This document shows positions 1-5,341 of a stretch of DNA of 5,461 nt, piece by piece. Within the stretch, counting starts at the first letter, position 1. Every line of letters begins with the position of its first letter. The DNA is from Chlamydia trachomatis (GTDB lineage Bacteria; Chlamydiota; Chlamydiia; Chlamydiales; 2-12-FULL-49-11). The translations under genes were made by a program, and so were the position numbers. The DNA lies in contig CAMBTZ010000097.1 in the NCBI GenBank assembly GCA_945870925.1, forward strand, positions 1 to 5,461, read 5' to 3'. The notes below the pieces were generated by a model. The model searched no databases. It was not told where the DNA came from and saw nothing but the letters and a program-made list of their open reading frames with translations.

Positions 1-29
1 CCTTTTTTATATAATAAAAATAAAAAAGG
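1..29. repeat. Perfect inverted repeat overlapping the first gene's ribosome binding site
   Basis: Bases 1-10 (CCTTTTTTAT) are the exact reverse complement of bases 20-29, with a 9-base A/T loop between them. The right arm holds the AAAAAAGG stretch that, with the next A, is the only Shine-Dalgarno-like sequence before the ATG at 35. In RNA the stem would have ten pairs, only two of them G-C, so it would be weak. It could be the terminator of a gene left of the window, a structure that limits access to the binding site, or chance in AT-rich DNA. The left arm starts at the first base, so the true stem may be longer. Confidence 0.5.
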
Positions 30-30
30 A
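24..30 (+). promoter_or_regulatory. Ribosome binding site of the orphan gene
   Basis: AAAAGGA ends four bases before the ATG at 35. It is a modest Shine-Dalgarno match with short spacing and lies inside the right arm of the inverted repeat at the window edge. Confidence 0.5.
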
Positions 31-34
31 TGTT

Positions 35-1183
35 ATGGAAAATAAAATAAAAAATCTCAGTGATAGTCCTCCTTCTTATTGTATGTACTCTCAAAACATG
101 TTACAAAGCCTATTGGCTATATGTCATGTGTTGAACAATCAGAGAAATCCTAATTCAAAGGCGCTCGATTTAAATAATTGGTATAAGTCTGGTGTAAATT
201 ATAATGATTTAGCCCCTTTTTATTTTATTAGTGCTTTGTTGAATTTTTATAATAGCCCGAATAGTCCGATGTGTTTTGGAATAGATCAAAATCCTCTTGT
301 AAATAGTACTATAACTAAAATACAGAGCTCTTTTGGTTCATCTATAAATCTTTTAGATGTAAATTCAGATTTGCAAAATCAATTATCATCAATATTTAAC
401 TTTATTGTTACGCCTGATATAACCACTGATATTGTTTGTGATATCATTAATGCAGCAGATATTGCAAATACTGATCAATCAATTGATAGTATTCTTACTC
501 TATCCACTGGAGGCACTAATGTTGATCCTGCGTTAAAATCCTTATATCATAGTATAAGTCAATTTATTAGCACATATACTAATAATCCAGTTCCACCTGC
601 TCCAGCTAATTCAGTTCCAGCTTCTCCATCTAATGTAGAAATTCTTAATTTTGCATTTCAAATAGGTGTGTATTATAATATAATTCAAAACAATCAAACT
701 ACAATAATCGACCCATATTTATCTGTTATAAATATGTTATTAAATACATTTGAGTGGACAGGCACGTCTGGTCAGCCGGAAGTAATGGGTTTGTATGATT
801 ACGTCATAGCTTTTTTTGGTGATGTTGGTGTTGCTACCTGTGGTTCATGTTTATTAGATAATTGTATTTGGAATAGTTCTGACGATGTAAATTCTTCGTG
901 TTGGGGTGCTTGTTCTGAAGACTCTAGCTTAATTAGTGAAGTAGATTTTATTTCAAATGTTTTAAATTCTTGTCTTAAATTAGACACTTCATCTGCATAT
1001 GAAAAAACAGTTAATTTTCTAAATTTACAAAATTATATTAAAAAATTGGGTACAAATACGTTTAATCTATGGTCTGCAAATTATTCACTTTTTGATGATC
1101 TAACTAGCACTATAGTGAATTACTCAATCCCCCCTGAGAAAGATAGTATAATGCAATGGCAGATAATAACTAATGACCTATGA
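35..1183 (+). CDS. Orphan 382-residue Asn/Ser-rich protein with Cys cluster and apparent internal duplication
   Basis: I do not recognise a family. The reading frame is long and intact, with an ATG, a ribosome binding site and a terminator after it, so it is probably a real gene. There is no N-terminal signal peptide and no clear membrane helix. The protein is rich in Asn, Ser, Ile and Leu and poor in Lys/Arg. A Pro/Ala/Ser linker (about residues 185-199) divides it in two. The halves share collinear motifs: GVxYN (53-57 and 211-215), LLN followed by an aromatic (68-71 and 235-239), FG (100-101 and 261-262), and D-I/F-V/I-x-x-I/V-I/L-N (132-139 and 304-311), which suggests two related domains. 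The second half carries Cys269, Cys272, Cys277, Cys289, Cys293 and Cys313. Hand counts of three 60-base lines give about 23-30% GC, well below the amidohydrolase next door, which fits an accessory gene. A secreted effector is possible but unproven. Confidence 0.75.
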   Translation: MENKIKNLSDSPPSYCMYSQNMLQSLLAICHVLNNQRNPNSKALDLNNWYKSGVNYNDLAPFYFISALLNFYNSPNSPMCFGIDQNPLVNSTITKIQSSFGSSINLLDVNSDLQNQLSSIFNFIVTPDITTDIVCDIINAADIANTDQSIDSILTLSTGGTNVDPALKSLYHSISQFISTYTNNPVPPAPANSVPASPSNVEILNFAFQIGVYYNIIQNNQTTIIDPYLSVINMLLNTFEWTGTSGQPEVMGLYDYVIAFFGDVGVATCGSCLLDNCIWNSSDDVNSSCWGACSEDSSLISEVDFISNVLNSCLKLDTSSAYEKTVNFLNLQNYIKKLGTNTFNLWSANYSLFDDLTSTIVNYSIPPEKDSIMQWQIITNDL

Positions 1184-1190
1184 GAAATAT

Positions 1191-1220
1191 AAAAGGTCAG
1201 ATTCCTGGCATTTTTTCTTT
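1191..1220 (+). terminator. Intrinsic terminator of the orphan gene
   Basis: GTCAG (1196-1200) pairs with CTGGC (1205-1209), including one G-U pair, around an ATTC loop. After a G/A mismatch the stem can extend by four A-T pairs. It is followed by TTTTTTCTTT. It starts 8 bases after the orphan gene's stop and fills the gap to the converging amidohydrolase. Read on the minus strand, the G-U pair becomes an A/C mismatch and the T tract is shorter, so it should work mainly for the plus-strand gene. Confidence 0.6.
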
Positions 1221-2417
1221 TTAGTGAGGCATATGTGCGAGGGTAAGCCAGAAGGCGACGCCTTTCCATAATGTGGATTCGTCGGGGTTAAATTTAGAGG
1301 TGTGGTGATCGTAGGTGGGGTTTTGGTGTGCGCCGAGACACCAGAATGAGCCGCGGGCTTCTTGGAGGTAGTAGGCAAAATCTTCGCCGGAGAAGAGAAT
1401 TGGGCAGTCTTCGGTTTGAAAGCCTTGTTCTTTTAGAGCATTTTGAACAAATAGATGGTTATCGGGATCATTGTATAGTGCAGGGTAGCCGGGGTGAAAG
1501 TTAAATGTGGAGAGATTGGAAGATGGGTAGAGGAGTGTTATTGTTTCGAGTTTGTCTTTGATTGCTTGGATGAAGGCGTTACGTTTTGAATCTGTAAGAA
1601 AGTTTCTGATAGCAAAGCAGAAGTGTGCTGAATTTGGTCGGATGTTTGATTTAGTGCCTGAGGTAGCAATGCTTGGGACAAATGCAATTGGTTCGTCAGG
1701 GCCAAAGTAGAGTTTTTCAAAGCCTTTTAGATGGTTTAAGACATCGCTCATTAAAGAGATAGCGTTAGATCCAAGATCGGGTCTCATAACATGTCCGCCA
1801 CTGCAGGTAATAGTGAATTCAATGTAGGATGAATTTGCCATCATGAGATCTTTCCTGGAATAAAAGATATTTGCTATTTGAGTGGAGGAAATATGAAGTC
1901 CGTATACAAAGTCGATGTTTTTGCAGACTCCTTCTTTAACTAATAGTGATCCGCCTGACGGGTTTTCTCCGCATTCCTCAGCTCTTTGCCAAACAAATCG
2001 TATGTTTGATTTTGGGATGATCTTGGAAGTAGCGATTGCGTGAAAGCTAGCGATTAACATAGCTGTATGGCAGTCATGGCCGCATGCGTGCATATAGCCG
2101 GTATGCGTAGAGGAAAAGGGGAGGTTAGTCTCCTCTTCGATGGGTAGTGCATCCAGATCTGCCCGAAATAATATCCAGGGTAAGGTGTCATCTACTAGGA
2201 GGTTAATCCAAAGGCCGCCTTTTGCTTCAACAACTTCAATAGGATAGTCACTTTTGGAAATAATCTTATTTAATTCTGTTTTTAATAGAGCTAAAGTTTT
2301 CTCTTCTTGCCAAGAAGCCTCAGGGATTTTATGAAATGCTCTTCGAAGTTCTATTGTATAGAGCTCAAGTGATTTGGCTGTAGTTTCGATACTTGATCGT
2401 AAATGGCATTGTAACAT
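1221..2417 (-). CDS. M20-family metallo-amidohydrolase (N-acyl-amino-acid/hippurate hydrolase type)
   Basis: A predicted cytoplasmic zinc-type hydrolase that cleaves an amide bond in N-acylated amino acids or small peptides. The 398-residue length is normal for the family. Visible motifs are FRADLDALP (84-92), MHACGHDCH (109-117), a catalytic Glu pair E147-E148, GLH (173-175), GGH (207-209) in the lid/dimerisation domain, an Arg at 271 in the segment usually written GTxR, SGEDFAYY (343-350), and a C-terminal His pair at 371-372. By family analogy the metal ligands are C112, H114, E148, H175 and H372, with E147 as the catalytic base; none is missing. The ATG is secure because an in-frame TAA directly precedes it, although no good Shine-Dalgarno site is seen. 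The gene follows the permease on the same strand with a 77-base gap that holds its own promoter candidate. Exact substrate cannot be told from sequence; M20 enzymes acting on N-acetyl-diaminopimelate or indole-acetyl-amino acids look similar. Confidence 0.9.
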   Translation of the reverse strand: MLQCHLRSSIETTAKSLELYTIELRRAFHKIPEASWQEEKTLALLKTELNKIISKSDYPIEVVEAKGGLWINLLVDDTLPWILFRADLDALPIEEETNLPFSSTHTGYMHACGHDCHTAMLIASFHAIATSKIIPKSNIRFVWQRAEECGENPSGGSLLVKEGVCKNIDFVYGLHISSTQIANIFYSRKDLMMANSSYIEFTITCSGGHVMRPDLGSNAISLMSDVLNHLKGFEKLYFGPDEPIAFVPSIATSGTKSNIRPNSAHFCFAIRNFLTDSKRNAFIQAIKDKLETITLLYPSSNLSTFNFHPGYPALYNDPDNHLFVQNALKEQGFQTEDCPILFSGEDFAYYLQEARGSFWCLGAHQNPTYDHHTSKFNPDESTLWKGVAFWLTLAHMPH

Positions 2418-2442
2418 TTATAAGAAGTGCCCCGCAAAAACT

Positions 2443-2467
2443 TAAAGAGATTTTAATAAACTCTTTA
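2443..2467. repeat. Inverted repeat between permease and amidohydrolase genes
   Basis: TAAAGAG (2443-2449) and CTCTTTA (2461-2467) are perfect complements around an 11-base A/T loop. On the minus strand the hairpin is followed by AG and five T, so it could weakly terminate or attenuate permease transcripts before the amidohydrolase. Its overlap with the promoter candidate also allows an operator role. Confidence 0.35.
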
Positions 2468-2478
2468 TATATTTGCAA
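2450..2478 (-). promoter_or_regulatory. Candidate promoter of the amidohydrolase gene
   Basis: On the minus strand TTGCAA (2478-2473) and TAAAAT (2455-2450) are separated by 17 bases. They match the main sigma-factor consensus at 4/6 and 5/6 positions. Transcription would begin near 2443, about 25 bases before the ATG. It suggests the amidohydrolase can be transcribed apart from the permease. The -10 lies in the loop of a 7-bp inverted repeat. Confidence 0.4.
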
Positions 2479-2494
2479 GGCAAGGTCTAACATA

Positions 2495-3904
2495 TTAGTC
2501 AGCAACAACTAACCATTCAGGTTTTTTGAAGGAATAGATAATGGCGGGAATAATGCACATGACAACAAGGCCGATTCCAAGGAAAGATTCATAGAATGCT
2601 AAGCTGCCTATGTGAATTTGAGCAGGGGGAACAAAGACTAGGACGATTGCTAATACACTACTAAATATACCAAGAGAGGAGATAATCCAAATTCCTTTAT
2701 GGGGATGGGGAATGCGGTAGGCTCTAGGTACATGAGGTCTTGTGTATCGCAGCCTGATTGCAGACATGAACATTAGAACATACATAACAAGATAGATTTG
2801 GGTGCTAAGAGCGCTTAAAATCCAATAGGAACTACTAAGTGATGGCATTGTTAAGAAAACAAAGGATGAGATGGTTACGATAATTGCTTGGAAAAGGAGG
2901 AGGTTTACTGGAACACCTTTTTTATTTGTGTACTGAAAGATAGGAGGTAGATTTCCATGAACACTTGTAGTATATAGTGCTTTTACAGGTCCAATTATCC
3001 ATGAATTGACTTCTGCGATAGCTCCGATGATTAAAAGAACACCTAAAATTGGAAGTACCCAACCTATATCATAACTGTTTAAAAAAAATGAAAGGGCTTC
3101 CATAAGGCTTGAGACAAGACTAATTTTTTCTTTTGGAATAACTATACCAATAGATAGTGCGCCAAGCATAAATAGAAAAAAAGTAATAAGGCCTGCAACT
3201 ATAATTGAAATTGGGTAATTTCGTTGAGGGTTTTTTACTTCACCTGCATACCCGGATGAGACTTCTAATCCAGCAAAGGCAAGAAACAATCCCCCAAGAA
3301 AAACAACGTTATCAATACGTGAAAAATCGGGGATAACCTCTTTTAAAGTAAAATGAATTTGTGTTGGATGTCCGCTAATAATCCATATAAAGGCTAGTCC
3401 AATTAAGAATAGTCCTGGTAAAATTGTTCCACCAATTACACCGATTGTGCTAAATAAACTTGATGTTCGAATTCCCATAAAATTTAATAAGGTCATTCCC
3501 CAAAAACCGCCGAGCACTACTGCTAGAACAAAGTAGTTGTTTTGAGCCAAGGGTGGGTAAAAAACATATGCTACTGTAGTTGCAACAAAAGCAAGAATTG
3601 CCGGATACCAGGTGACGTTGTGGACCCACTGCATCCAAATGGCAAAAAAGCCCCAGAAATCGCCAAAGGCTTCGCGCACCCAAATATAGATACCTCCTGA
3701 TTTCGGCCATCCGGTCGCAAGTTCTGCTGATACTAGCGCTGCGGGTATTAAAAAAAATAGACCTACAATAAAAAAGTAAAAAATTGCGCTATAACCATAT
3801 TCCGCAACAAGTGGCAGATTACGAAGACTTGCCATGATTGAAACGTTTAACATGACGAGGACAAAAACGCTAATAACTCGTCCCGGTGTTTTTGCAACTT
3901 CCAA
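2495..3904 (-). CDS. APC-family amino-acid permease, glutamate/GABA-antiporter group
   Basis: An inner-membrane amino-acid transporter or exchanger, 469 residues from the chosen start, with about 12 hydrophobic helices. Family signatures, numbered from that start, are a first helix with an ASLRNLP segment (about 25-31), SAELATGWPKSGGIYIWVREAFG-type residues at 59-81 (TM2-TM3 region), AFAGLE followed by EVKNPQ (about 209-227) and GPVKALY followed by GNLPP (about 305-320). These resemble the GadC/XasA-like antiporters, one of which is annotated in Chlamydia. The frame opens upstream to a GTG at 3973, but that adds about 23 unconserved residues and has no Shine-Dalgarno site. The TTG at 3904-3902 has GAGG six bases ahead and gives an N-terminus of family-typical position. 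Substrate (glutamate/GABA, another amino acid, or a product of the downstream amidohydrolase) cannot be fixed from sequence. Confidence 0.9.
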   Translation of the reverse strand: MEVAKTPGRVISVFVLVMLNVSIMASLRNLPLVAEYGYSAIFYFFIVGLFFLIPAALVSAELATGWPKSGGIYIWVREAFGDFWGFFAIWMQWVHNVTWYPAILAFVATTVAYVFYPPLAQNNYFVLAVVLGGFWGMTLLNFMGIRTSSLFSTIGVIGGTILPGLFLIGLAFIWIISGHPTQIHFTLKEVIPDFSRIDNVVFLGGLFLAFAGLEVSSGYAGEVKNPQRNYPISIIVAGLITFFLFMLGALSIGIVIPKEKISLVSSLMEALSFFLNSYDIGWVLPILGVLLIIGAIAEVNSWIIGPVKALYTTSVHGNLPPIFQYTNKKGVPVNLLLFQAIIVTISSFVFLTMPSLSSSYWILSALSTQIYLVMYVLMFMSAIRLRYTRPHVPRAYRIPHPHKGIWIISSLGIFSSVLAIVLVFVPPAQIHIGSLAFYESFLGIGLVVMCIIPAIIYSFKKPEWLVVAD

Positions 3905-3910
3905 AATGTA

Positions 3911-3914
3911 CCTC
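3911..3914 (-). promoter_or_regulatory. Shine-Dalgarno site supporting a TTG start for the permease
   Basis: GAGG on the minus strand lies six bases before TTG 3904-3902. No comparable site precedes the GTG at 3973 or the next in-frame ATG about 17 codons into the protein, which would cut into the first membrane helix. This decides the start. Confidence 0.6.
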
Positions 3915-3929
3915 AGTAAAAAATAATCT

Positions 3930-3958
3930 ATTATCCATAACGCATATCTGTTTTTTAG
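3930..3958 (-). promoter_or_regulatory. Candidate promoter of the permease gene
   Basis: The minus strand has a good -10, GATAAT (3935-3930, 5/6), with a weak -35, CTAAAA (3958-3953), 17 bases before it. It would start a transcript about 20 bases before the TTG start, and after the GTG at 3973, so it agrees with the shorter protein. AT-rich DNA gives such matches by chance. Confidence 0.3.
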
Positions 3959-4102
3959 TGAAGTAAAATACACGCGAGTTAGTAAATTATTTATAGTAAG
4001 TAGTTTATGTGATGCGATTTTATATTTTATTTAACTCATGTATAATTAGGTGTTTATGTCATGGCATTTCTTGGTTATTGAAAAAATGTAAAATTTCCCT
4101 AA

Positions 4103-4126
4103 TTTTTTTTATGAAAATAAAAAAAA
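4103..4126. repeat. Perfect 10-bp A/T hairpin with GAAA loop
   Basis: Eight T plus AT (4103-4112) are exactly complementary to AT plus eight A (4117-4126) around a GAAA tetraloop (4113-4116). The stem has no G-C pair. No gene end nearby makes it an obvious terminator. It could form a cruciform or bent DNA upstream of the histone gene. Confidence 0.5.
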
Positions 4127-4135
4127 GTTTTATTT

Positions 4136-4164
4136 TTAAAAACGGGCTCACAATACGCTATAAA
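4136..4164 (+). promoter_or_regulatory. Candidate promoter of the histone gene
   Basis: TTAAAA (4136-4141) and TATAAA (4159-4164) are 17 bases apart, matching the main sigma-factor consensus at 4/6 and 5/6. The leader would be about 120 bases. An overlapping alternative is TTGAAG (4174-4179) with CATAAA (4197-4202), also 17 apart. Neither can be preferred from sequence alone. Confidence 0.25.
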
Positions 4165-4280
4165 ACCACTTTATTGAAGTTAATTTTGTTTATTTACATA
4201 AAAATTTCACTAATTAATTATTTGATTTGTATATTCAGTTTCGTAAGCGGGATTAAATTAAAAACAAAAAAACGTAAGTT

Positions 4281-4286
4281 AAGGAG
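4281..4286 (+). promoter_or_regulatory. Strong ribosome binding site of the histone gene
   Basis: AAGGAG ends five bases before the ATG at 4292. It is the best Shine-Dalgarno match in the window, fixes the start, and suggests high translation. Confidence 0.8.
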
Positions 4287-4291
4287 TTCAC

Positions 4292-4708
4292 ATGGTAGCT
4301 AAGAAAAAATCTACAACAACTTCAATTTTAGAAGCTGTTGGAGTAATGACAAAAAAGCCAGCTAAGCGACGCGCAAAAAGACGTGTTACAAAAGTAGCCG
4401 GTGCTAAAAAAACTACAGCAAAAAGAAAAGTTGCTGCTAAAAGAAAACCAGCAAAAAAAACTGCTGCTAAAAAGACTTCAGCAAAAAGAAAAGTTGCTGC
4501 TAAAAGAAAACCAGCTAAAAAAACTGCTTCAAAGAAAAAAGCTGCTAAAAAAACTGCTACAAAAAGAAAAGCTGCTAAAAAAACAGTTAGAAAAGCTGCT
4601 TCTAAAAAAACTGCTACTTCTAAAAAAAGACCAGCAAAAAGAAAAGCTGTTAAAAAAGTTGCTCGTAGAACTGCACGCAGATCTACAAAATCAGCTGCTA
4701 AAAAATAA
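4292..4708 (+). CDS. hctB: Histone H1-like DNA-binding protein, chlamydial Hc2 type
   Basis: A 138-residue, extremely basic protein that should bind and compact DNA. About one third is lysine, with about 16 arginines, many alanines and one acidic residue (E13). After a short less-basic N-terminus (about 1-20) the chain is built from KKxAAKK, AKRK and PAKKTA pentapeptide-like units without a folded domain, as in the H1 C-terminal tail and chlamydial Hc2, which condenses the nucleoid as reticulate bodies become elementary bodies. Residues 41-61 and 62-82 are near-identical 21-residue repeats. The N-terminus does not closely resemble what I recall of Chlamydia HctB, so the symbol is by composition and architecture. 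Chlamydial Hc2 varies in length by repeat number, so 138 residues is plausible. The gene stands alone, with its own strong ribosome binding site and terminator. Other bacterial H1-like proteins of Lys/Ala-repeat type are the alternative. Confidence 0.8.
   Translation: MVAKKKSTTTSILEAVGVMTKKPAKRRAKRRVTKVAGAKKTTAKRKVAAKRKPAKKTAAKKTSAKRKVAAKRKPAKKTASKKKAAKKTATKRKAAKKTVRKAASKKTATSKKRPAKRKAVKKVARRTARRSTKSAAKK
4412..4537 (+). repeat. Two tandem 63-bp repeats within the histone gene
   Basis: Copy one is 4412-4474 (codons 41-61) and copy two 4475-4537 (codons 62-82). A 50-base core, 4416-4465 against 4479-4528, differs at one base only. Such identity at DNA level suggests recent duplication or ongoing recombination. 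Weaker, degenerate units continue on both sides. Confidence 0.85.
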
Positions 4709-4718
4709 TATTTTTAGC
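4697..4718. repeat. Inverted repeat spanning the histone stop codon
   Basis: GCTAAAAA (4697-4704) and TTTTTAGC (4711-4718) are perfect complements around a six-base loop that contains the TAA stop (4706-4708). It fills the 10-base gap between the two converging stop codons. No T tract follows on either strand, so it is not a standard terminator; it may protect 3' ends. Confidence 0.45.
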
Positions 4719-5315
4719 CTAAGGTTGATTTAACTTTAGATCGAGCAGGCGGATAGCTTGCTCGATTTTTTTTATCCCCCAAGAACCTAATTTCCCGGCA
4801 AATATTCCAAGCATTCCTCCCGCGATAACATCGCTTAAGTAGTGCTCCCCAAGTAAAAGGCGTGAGCCTATGCATAATGTCATGCTTAAATACCAGTACC
4901 AATTACCCCTTAAAAGATGGATTATTGCAAAAGCAGTTGCGGCATGACTTGAAGGAAAGGATCGAAAATAGCTGTGATGGCCGTCAAAGAATGAAAAACC
5001 ATAAAAACCTGTCTTGATAGCAAATTCAGGTCTAGCTCTTCCTATCACGATTTTAAGTACCCCTGCAATAAACATAAAGATAAGTACCGTCAGTAAATAT
5101 TGAGCAGATGGCTTAAGGTATTTTCTAAACCGTTTGTGCAGGCTTAAGATTGTCACGGTGAGAGATAGGGAAAGGTGAAAAATTGGGGCTATAAGAAAGC
5201 TTAAAGCTTTGTAAATAAATAATAAGTGAATGTTTTGTGCTATAAAATGAGCAAGTTTTTGATCTAGAAATATATAGGAGATTATAGAAGCAAAAAAGGC
5301 TAACAACCAGTTCAT
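4719..5315 (-). CDS. PAP2-family membrane phosphatase
   Basis: A 198-residue inner-membrane lipid-phosphate phosphatase. All three signature motifs are present: K88-x6-R95-P96, PSSH at 121-124, and S151-R152-x5-H158-x3-D162. By family knowledge H158 forms the phospho-enzyme and H124 is the acid/base. About five or six hydrophobic segments surround them (roughly 3-16, 31-58, 72-92, 125-136, 139-150, 164-175), and the C-terminus is amphipathic and charged. Likely substrates are undecaprenyl diphosphate, phosphatidylglycerol phosphate or lipid A phosphates; the sequence does not discriminate. The ATG has only an AGG directly touching it, a poor ribosome binding site, and a TTG three codons later is possible. 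It converges with the histone gene with 10 bases between stops. Codons near its 3' end (residues about 180-191) double as the histone gene's terminator. Confidence 0.9.
   Translation of the reverse strand: MNWLLAFFASIISYIFLDQKLAHFIAQNIHLLFIYKALSFLIAPIFHLSLSLTVTILSLHKRFRKYLKPSAQYLLTVLIFMFIAGVLKIVIGRARPEFAIKTGFYGFSFFDGHHSYFRSFPSSHAATAFAIIHLLRGNWYWYLSMTLCIGSRLLLGEHYLSDVIAGGMLGIFAGKLGSWGIKKIEQAIRLLDLKLNQP
4740..4773 (+). terminator. Strong intrinsic terminator of the histone gene, inside the phosphatase gene
   Basis: ATCGAGCAGGC (4740-4750) pairs with 4756-4766 over 11 pairs, one of them G-U, around the loop GGATA. A run of eight T (4766-4773) follows. It lies 31 bases after the histone stop and inside the last codons of the minus-strand phosphatase gene. 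On the minus strand the stem is followed by mixed sequence (TCTAAAGT), so it should stop only plus-strand transcription. Confidence 0.85.
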
Positions 5316-5341
5316 CCTAACTACTATTTAGAAAACAGTGA

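Larger units (their letters stand above)
3974..4291. other. AT-rich noncoding region between the diverging permease and histone genes
   Basis: With the permease leader (3905-3973) this is a 387-base stretch without a convincing gene. It contains candidate promoters on both strands, a perfect A/T hairpin at 4103-4126, the palindrome TAATTAATTA at 4211-4220, and the histone gene's ribosome binding site. The plus-strand frame 4009-4302 is open but starts at GTG without a Shine-Dalgarno site and reads as the Ile/Lys/Leu/Phe mix expected from AT-rich noncoding DNA. No RNA gene is recognised. Confidence 0.6.

Noticed and set aside
799..987. Minus-strand frame antisense to the orphan gene
   Set aside because: Short, no ribosome binding site found, and explained by the plus-strand gene.
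1178..1720. Two short minus-strand frames (1178-1378 and 1538-1720)
   Set aside because: Both are out-of-frame readings of the amidohydrolase; no independent support.
3450..3710. Minus-strand frame inside the permease gene
   Set aside because: Shadow in another frame of a clear APC permease.
3905..3973. N-terminal extension of the permease to the GTG at 3973
   Set aside because: No Shine-Dalgarno site, residues atypical for the family's N-terminus, and a promoter-like -10 lies within it.
4009..4302. Plus-strand 97-codon open frame before the histone gene
   Set aside because: GTG start without Shine-Dalgarno site, composition typical of translated AT-rich noncoding DNA, and overlap with the well-supported histone start.
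4412..4537. CRISPR-like reading of the regular repeats
   Set aside because: The repeats are in-frame coding units without unique spacers or cas genes.
4401..4733. Second plus-strand frame through the histone gene
   Set aside because: Out-of-frame reading of the same repeats; no ribosome binding site; kept only as a slippage remark.
4714..4902. Minus-strand frame within the phosphatase gene
   Set aside because: Out-of-frame shadow of a gene with all three PAP2 motifs.
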